NCBI GenBank assembly: GCA_001724855.1
Contig: MEED01000014.1
Coordinates: 124,001 to 188,000, forward strand
Direction of reading: 5' to 3'
Source of the DNA: Lautropia sp. SCN 69-89
GTDB lineage: Bacteria > Pseudomonadota > Gammaproteobacteria > Burkholderiales > Burkholderiaceae_E
Length of the DNA stretch: 64,000 nt
The notes beneath the pieces were generated by a model that had not been told where the DNA came from, did no database searches, and was given only the letters and a program-made list of their open reading frames with translations. Positions 58,170 to 64,000 of this stretch are shown piece after piece. The position numbers and the translations under genes are program-made. Each line of letters starts with the position of its first letter. The stretch's first letter is position 1.

Positions 58170-60572
58170 TCAGGAGCCGGAGCGGAGCCTGGCGCGGATC
58201 GTACGTCCCAGTCGAGCGACGATCGCATCGACCGCGGCCGCCGCCTCGGCATCGCTCAGCGTGCGACGAGTATCTTGCATCCACAAACGGAAGGCAAGGC
58301 TTTTTTCCTTATTTTCCAATCCCTTACCGCGATATTCGTCGAACAATTTGACGTGTTTCACGATCTGTGCGGCCGGCTCGCCGGCCACCGCCCCGGCGAT
58401 TTCGGCGAACACCTGGGCGGCCGAGCGGTCGCTGTCGACCACGATCGACAGGTCGCGGACGACCGGCGGGAACTTCGATACGTCCTCATAGACCGGAACG
58501 ATCCGTTCCAGTAACGGATCGAGATCGAGCTCGGCGACGACCGCCGGTTGCGCCAGTTCGAGCTCCTGGACGAGCGCCGGATGAAGCTCGCCGAGCCAGC
58601 CGGCCTCGCGCCCGCCGATCAGCACGCGGGCACTACGCCCGGGGTGCAGCGCGGGGTGAGCCGCCGGCTCGACCCGGAGCGCTGATCCGGCAATGGCTTC
58701 GAGGTCGCCCTTGACGTCGAAGAAGTCGACCCTGCGCGCGGGGGCACCCCACTGCTCGTCGAGTTGCGGGCCGAAAGCCAGCAGGCCGAGCCGGCGCGGC
58801 TGCGCGACCCCGTGTACCTGTTGCGGGCCCGCAGTGACCGAGGCGTCGGCGAGGAAGATCCGTCCGATCTCGAACAGGCGCACCCGCGACGCCTTGCGAT
58901 TGAGGTTCGAGCGCAGCGTCTCGAGCAACCCGCCCCAGAGCGTGGTGCGCATCACGTCCATCTGCGCGGCGATCGGATTCAGCAGCCGGATCGGCTCGCG
59001 CGCGGTGAGCCGCCGGTCGAGCGTGCCGGCGACGAAGCTGTAGTGGATCGCCTCCTGGTAGTCGCGCGCCGCCACCATCCGCTTCAGCGCGCCGATCGTG
59101 CGCCGGGCCTCGGGCATCGGCCGCATCGACGCGCCGCTCCTCGGCGGGCGCAGCGGAAGCCGCTCGTAGCCCCAGATCCGGGCCACTTCCTCGATCAGGT
59201 CTTCCTCGATCTGCAGGTCGAAGCGATACGACGGCGGGGTGACCACGAAGCGCCCGGCCTCGTGCCGCGCAGGCAGCCGCAGCCGATCGAAGACCGCGGC
59301 GATCTCGGCCTCGGGAATGTCGACGCCGATCACCCTGCGCGTACGCGCCACGCGAAGGCCGACCGGCTCGCGCGCCGGCAGGCCGGTGATCGTGTCGTCG
59401 GCCGGTCCGGCCTGCCCGCCGCAGATCCCGAGGATGAGCCGGGTGATGTATTCGAGGTGGTCGACGGTGGTGGCCGCATCGACGCCGCGTTCGAAGCGCG
59501 CTCCCGCATCGGTGGCGAAGTTGTAGCGACGCGAGCGCCCGGCGATCGCCACGGGCCACCAGAAGGCGGCCTCGAGATACACGTTGCGGGTGTCGCCGGA
59601 CACGGCAGTCGAGTCGCCACCCATGATGCCGGCCAGGCTCTCGACCTGGCTGGCATCGGCGATCACGCCGACATCGTCCGCGAGATCGACCGTCTGGCCG
59701 TTCAGCAGCTTCAGCCGCTCGCCCTCGCGCGCCCAGCGCACTTCGAGGCCTCCCTCGATGCGATCGAGGTCGAAGACGTGCGAGGGCCGCCCGAGCTCGA
59801 GCATCACGTAGTTCGAGATGTCGACCAGTGCCGAGATGCTGCGCTGGCCTGCGCGCTCCAGGCGCTGGCGCATCCAAGCGGGCGTGGGGGCCGTCGGATC
59901 GACGCCGCGGATCACGCGCCCCGAGAAGCGACCGCACAGGTCGGGGGCTGCGACGCGCACCGGCAGGCGGTCGTCGATCGCCACCGGGGCCGGCTCGAAC
60001 GCCGGTTCGCGCAGCGCCGCGCCGGAGATCGCCGACAGCTCGCGCGCCACGCCGAACACGCTCATGCAGTGCGCGAGATTGGGGGTGAGCTTGAGCGTGT
60101 AGACCAGTTCGTCGAGCGCGAGCGCATCGCGCAGGTCGGCGCCCACCGGCGCATCGACCTGCAGCGACATCAGGCCGCTGTGATCTTCCGACAGGCCGAG
60201 CTCGCGCGCAGAGCACAGCATGCCGTGGCTCTCGACGCCGCGCATCTTCACCGGCTTGATCGCCAGGCCGCCGGGCAACTCGGCACCCGGCAGCGCGCAG
60301 GGCGCGCGCATGCCGGCGGCCACGTCCGGCGCGCCGCAGACGATCGTGCGCAGGCTGCCGTCGCCGACGTCGACTTCGCACACCGACAGCTTGTCCGCGT
60401 TGGGGTGGCGCGCGACGCTGCGCACCTCGGCCACGACGACGCCGCGAAACGGCGGCGCGGCGGTGCTCGTCTCCTCGACCTCGAGGCCGGCCATCGTGAG
60501 GCGGTCGGCGATCTCCGCGCCCGACCATTCGGGCGACGCAAAGCTTCTCAGCCAGCTTTCCGGGACACGCAT
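58170..60572 (-). CDS. pheT: Phenylalanyl-tRNA synthetase beta subunit
   Basis: The 800-residue subunit has the N-terminal B1/EMAP-like part (VVVAEVRSVARHPNADKLSVCEVDVG), B3/B4 editing domain, B5 and the C-terminal anticodon-binding FDX-ACB domain (DVSKFPPVVRDLSIVVDSDRSA). It works as an alpha2-beta2 enzyme with PheS, 15 bp upstream. Confidence 0.98.
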   Translation of the reverse strand: MRVPESWLRSFASPEWSGAEIADRLTMAGLEVEETSTAAPPFRGVVVAEVRSVARHPNADKLSVCEVDVGDGSLRTIVCGAPDVAAGMRAPCALPGAELPGGLAIKPVKMRGVESHGMLCSARELGLSEDHSGLMSLQVDAPVGADLRDALALDELVYTLKLTPNLAHCMSVFGVARELSAISGAALREPAFEPAPVAIDDRLPVRVAAPDLCGRFSGRVIRGVDPTAPTPAWMRQRLERAGQRSISALVDISNYVMLELGRPSHVFDLDRIEGGLEVRWAREGERLKLLNGQTVDLADDVGVIADASQVESLAGIMGGDSTAVSGDTRNVYLEAAFWWPVAIAGRSRRYNFATDAGARFERGVDAATTVDHLEYITRLILGICGGQAGPADDTITGLPAREPVGLRVARTRRVIGVDIPEAEIAAVFDRLRLPARHEAGRFVVTPPSYRFDLQIEEDLIEEVARIWGYERLPLRPPRSGASMRPMPEARRTIGALKRMVAARDYQEAIHYSFVAGTLDRRLTAREPIRLLNPIAAQMDVMRTTLWGGLLETLRSNLNRKASRVRLFEIGRIFLADASVTAGPQQVHGVAQPRRLGLLAFGPQLDEQWGAPARRVDFFDVKGDLEAIAGSALRVEPAAHPALHPGRSARVLIGGREAGWLGELHPALVQELELAQPAVVAELDLDPLLERIVPVYEDVSKFPPVVRDLSIVVDSDRSAAQVFAEIAGAVAGEPAAQIVKHVKLFDEYRGKGLENKEKSLAFRLWMQDTRRTLSDAEAAAAVDAIVARLGRTIRARLRSGS

Positions 60573-60587
60573 TGGAGGCCTTCCGAC

Positions 60588-62144
<1,557 letters not shown>

Positions 62145-62342
62145 TTATGCGTACGGCAGCATGGCCTTGACGGAATCGACGTTCGTGTCGTGCACGTTCA
62201 TCGTTCCCCGCAGCTGGCGCTTGTTCTTCGTGGTCTTCTTCGTGAGGATGTGGCGCTTGAACGCCTGACCCCGCTTCACGCTGCCTGAGGCGCGGACGCG
62301 GAAGCGCTTCGCAGCGCCTTTCTTCGTCTTCATCTTGGGCAT
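62145..62342 (-). CDS. rpmI: Ribosomal protein L35
   Basis: The 65-residue protein has the L35 pattern [17 protein letters not shown] and [15 protein letters not shown]. It lies between infC and rplT, the usual order. Confidence 0.98.
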   Translation of the reverse strand: MPKMKTKKGAAKRFRVRASGSVKRGQAFKRHILTKKTTKNKRQLRGTMNVHDTNVDSVKAMLPYA

Positions 62343-62427
62343 GATGGCCCCCTTGCCTTCTCTTCTAATGCCGCGTCGGGTGTCCGGCAACCTGCCGGCA
62401 CTTCGGGAACCCGCTTGGCTTGTCTGA

Positions 62428-62952
62428 CTACTTCTTCTTCCGTGGCGCGATCACCATGATCATCTGCCGCCCTTCGAGGCGCGGCATCTGCTCGACCAGC
62501 GCGATCTCGTCGAGGTCGGTGCGCACCCGCTCAAGCAAGCGCACGCCGAACTCCTGGTGCGCCATCTCGCGCCCACGAAACCGCAAAGTGACCTTCGCCT
62601 TGTCGCCCTCTTCCAGGAATCGCCGCAGATTGCGCAGCTTCACGGCATAGTCGCCTTCGTCGGTGCCGGGCCGGAACTTGACTTCCTTGACCTGGATGAC
62701 CTTCTGCTTCAGGCGGGCATCGTGTTGCCGCTTCTGCTCCTGGTACTTGAACTTTCCATAGTCCATCAGGCGGCAGACGGGAGGAACGGCCTGCGGCGCG
62801 ATTTCGACCAGGTCGACTTCGCCCTCTTCGGCCATGCGCATGGCCTCCCTCAGGCTGACGATGCCAATCGGTTCGTTCTCCACGCCCACGAGGCGCACCT
62901 CGGGCACGTTGATCTCACCGTTGATGCGATGCGCGCGTTCGGCTGTAGCGAT
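62428..62952 (-). CDS. infC: Translation initiation factor IF-3, non-canonical ATC start
   Basis: The 174-residue product has the N-domain ([22 protein letters not shown]) and the C-domain ([34 protein letters not shown]). No ATG, GTG or TTG lies between the AGGAG binding site and the conserved start. An ATC sits 9 nt after AGGAG exactly where the E. coli gene starts (AUU there). The rare start is the known basis of IF-3 autoregulation. An upstream TTG has no binding site before it. Confidence 0.95.
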   Translation of the reverse strand: MATAERAHRINGEINVPEVRLVGVENEPIGIVSLREAMRMAEEGEVDLVEIAPQAVPPVCRLMDYGKFKYQEQKRQHDARLKQKVIQVKEVKFRPGTDEGDYAVKLRNLRRFLEEGDKAKVTLRFRGREMAHQEFGVRLLERVRTDLDEIALVEQMPRLEGRQMIMVIAPRKKK

Positions 62953-63051
62953 GCTCAGTTCTCCTGCAAAAGGACAAATACAACGGCCGTGCAACGACGC
63001 CGACCCGCTCGCCGGAATGCTTCGCTGCGCGAAGCACGCCAGGCTCGCCGG

Positions 63052-64000
63052 TCATTGCGGGTTGGATCGCTTGAGCGCGACGTCTTCGGAGAGTCGCGCC
63101 GCGAACGCCCCGACGTCGAGGACGCCGGGATCGGCCCCCCCGCGCGCGCGCACGGCCACCTTGCCAGCCTGCCGCTCCTTGTCGCCGACGACGAGGAGAT
63201 ACGGGATCTTCTGCAGGCTGCTTTCGCGGATTTTATAGTTGATTTTCTCGTTCCGCAAATCGGTCTGGATCCTAAACCCTTGTTTTCTCAGCGTTTCCGC
63301 AACAGACGCTGCGTACTCGGCCTGCGCGTCGGTGATGTTCATGACCACTGCCTGGATCGGCGCCAGCCACATCGGCAATGCACCGGCATGGTGCTCGATC
63401 AGGATGCCGATGAATCGCTCGAGCGAGCCGACAATGGCCCGGTGCAACATCACCGGCACCCGCCGGGTGTTGTCTTCGGCAACGTATTCGGCGCCAAGAC
63501 GCCCGGCGGTATTGAAGTCGACCTGCATCGTGCCGCACTGCCACTGGCGGCCGATCGCGTCGCGCAGCGTGTATTCGATCTTCGGACCGTAGAACGCCCC
63601 CTCGCCGGGCGAGATCTCGAATTCGCAGCCGGCGCGTCGCAGGCTCTCCATCAGCGCCGCCTCGGCCTTGTCCCAGACTTCGTCGGACCCGACCCGCTTG
63701 TCGGGGCGGGTGGCAACCTTGTACAGGATGTCGGTGAAGCCGAAATCGCGGTAGACGCGCTGCAGCCGGTCCGTGAACGCGACGCACTCGTCGAGGATCT
63801 GGTCTTCGGTGCAGAACGAATGACCGTCGTCCTGCGTAAACCCGCGCACGCGCATGATGCCGTGCAGCGCGCCGGACGGCTCGTTGCGATGGCACTGGCC
63901 GAATTCGCCGTAGCGCAGCGGCAGGTCGCGATACGAGCGCAGGTCGGACTTGAAGATCTGCACGTGTCCCGGGCAGTTCATCGGCTTGAGCGCGTAGTGC
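63052..64000 (-). CDS. thrS: Threonyl-tRNA synthetase, N-terminal part beyond the window
   Basis: The visible part runs from [12 protein letters not shown], the class II motif 1 region with the zinc Cys, through [14 protein letters not shown] (motif 2), [22 protein letters not shown] (motif 3), and the anticodon-binding domain. The 5' half lies beyond the window edge. The gene is followed by infC, the usual order. Confidence 0.98.
   Translation of the reverse strand, partial: HYALKPMNCPGHVQIFKSDLRSYRDLPLRYGEFGQCHRNEPSGALHGIMRVRGFTQDDGHSFCTEDQILDECVAFTDRLQRVYRDFGFTDILYKVATRPDKRVGSDEVWDKAEAALMESLRRAGCEFEISPGEGAFYGPKIEYTLRDAIGRQWQCGTMQVDFNTAGRLGAEYVAEDNTRRVPVMLHRAIVGSLERFIGILIEHHAGALPMWLAPIQAVVMNITDAQAEYAASVAETLRKQGFRIQTDLRNEKINYKIRESSLQKIPYLLVVGDKERQAGKVAVRARGGADPGVLDVGAFAARLSEDVALKRSNPQ

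Overview
The window is GC-rich chromosomal DNA, coding densely on both strands. Gene content and order point to a betaproteobacterium, most likely Burkholderiales or a close relative. Signs of this are the infC-rpmI-rplT-pheS-pheT-ihfA-merR block, a phaC-phaB-phaR operon, sdhCDAB-sdhE-gltA divergent from a GntR regulator and mdh, prpB-prpC-prpD-aconitase, and sucA-sucB-lpdA followed by zapE. A PEP-CTERM protein implies an exosortase system elsewhere in the genome. I saw no phage, insertion sequence or CRISPR array. The placement rests on recognised families and gene order only.

Layout. 1-9.6 kb: end of a lipoate-ligase-like gene, a TrpB2-type PLP enzyme, ispD-ispF, divergent mfd-serB-MFS transporter, and a PEP-CTERM C-type-lectin protein behind a strong candidate sigma-54 promoter. 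9.7-16.6 kb: rimO, the PHA operon, pgeF and rluD. 16.6-21.9 kb: bamD (possibly leaderless, its start codon overlapping that of rluD), a DinG-type helicase, a small YdcH protein, a secreted coiled-coil protein and zapE. 21.9-29.1 kb: the 2-oxoglutarate dehydrogenase genes, a perfect 44-bp inverted repeat, and a PA2778/PA2779-type pair. 29.4-34.1 kb: a three-gene 2-oxoacid oxidoreductase with its own FAD/Fe-S electron-transfer subunit. 34.2-47.5 kb: a TCA and methylcitrate supercluster. 47.5-55.1 kb: three EAL-domain cyclic-di-GMP genes around a glycosyltransferase and a VOC protein. 55.1-64 kb: tRNA-Pro, a retinol-saturase-like oxidoreductase, and the translation block ending in a partial thrS.

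How the genes work together. Central carbon metabolism dominates. Citrate synthase, malate dehydrogenase, succinate dehydrogenase, 2-oxoglutarate dehydrogenase and an alternative KorABC-type 2-oxoacid oxidoreductase lie within about 26 kb, together with propionate disposal through methylcitrate. PHA synthesis from acetyl-CoA and propionyl-CoA fits that theme. A GntR/HutC regulator sits between the sdh operon and mdh with a palindromic operator in the divergent promoter region.

Most unusual. Four frame-breaking deletions lie within 8.8 kb: one in prpD, two in the aconitase gene and one in a GGDEF-EAL gene. Each removes conserved residues, and flanking sequence resumes in another frame. They are either real, clustered gene decay or a local assembly fault; the sequence alone cannot decide.
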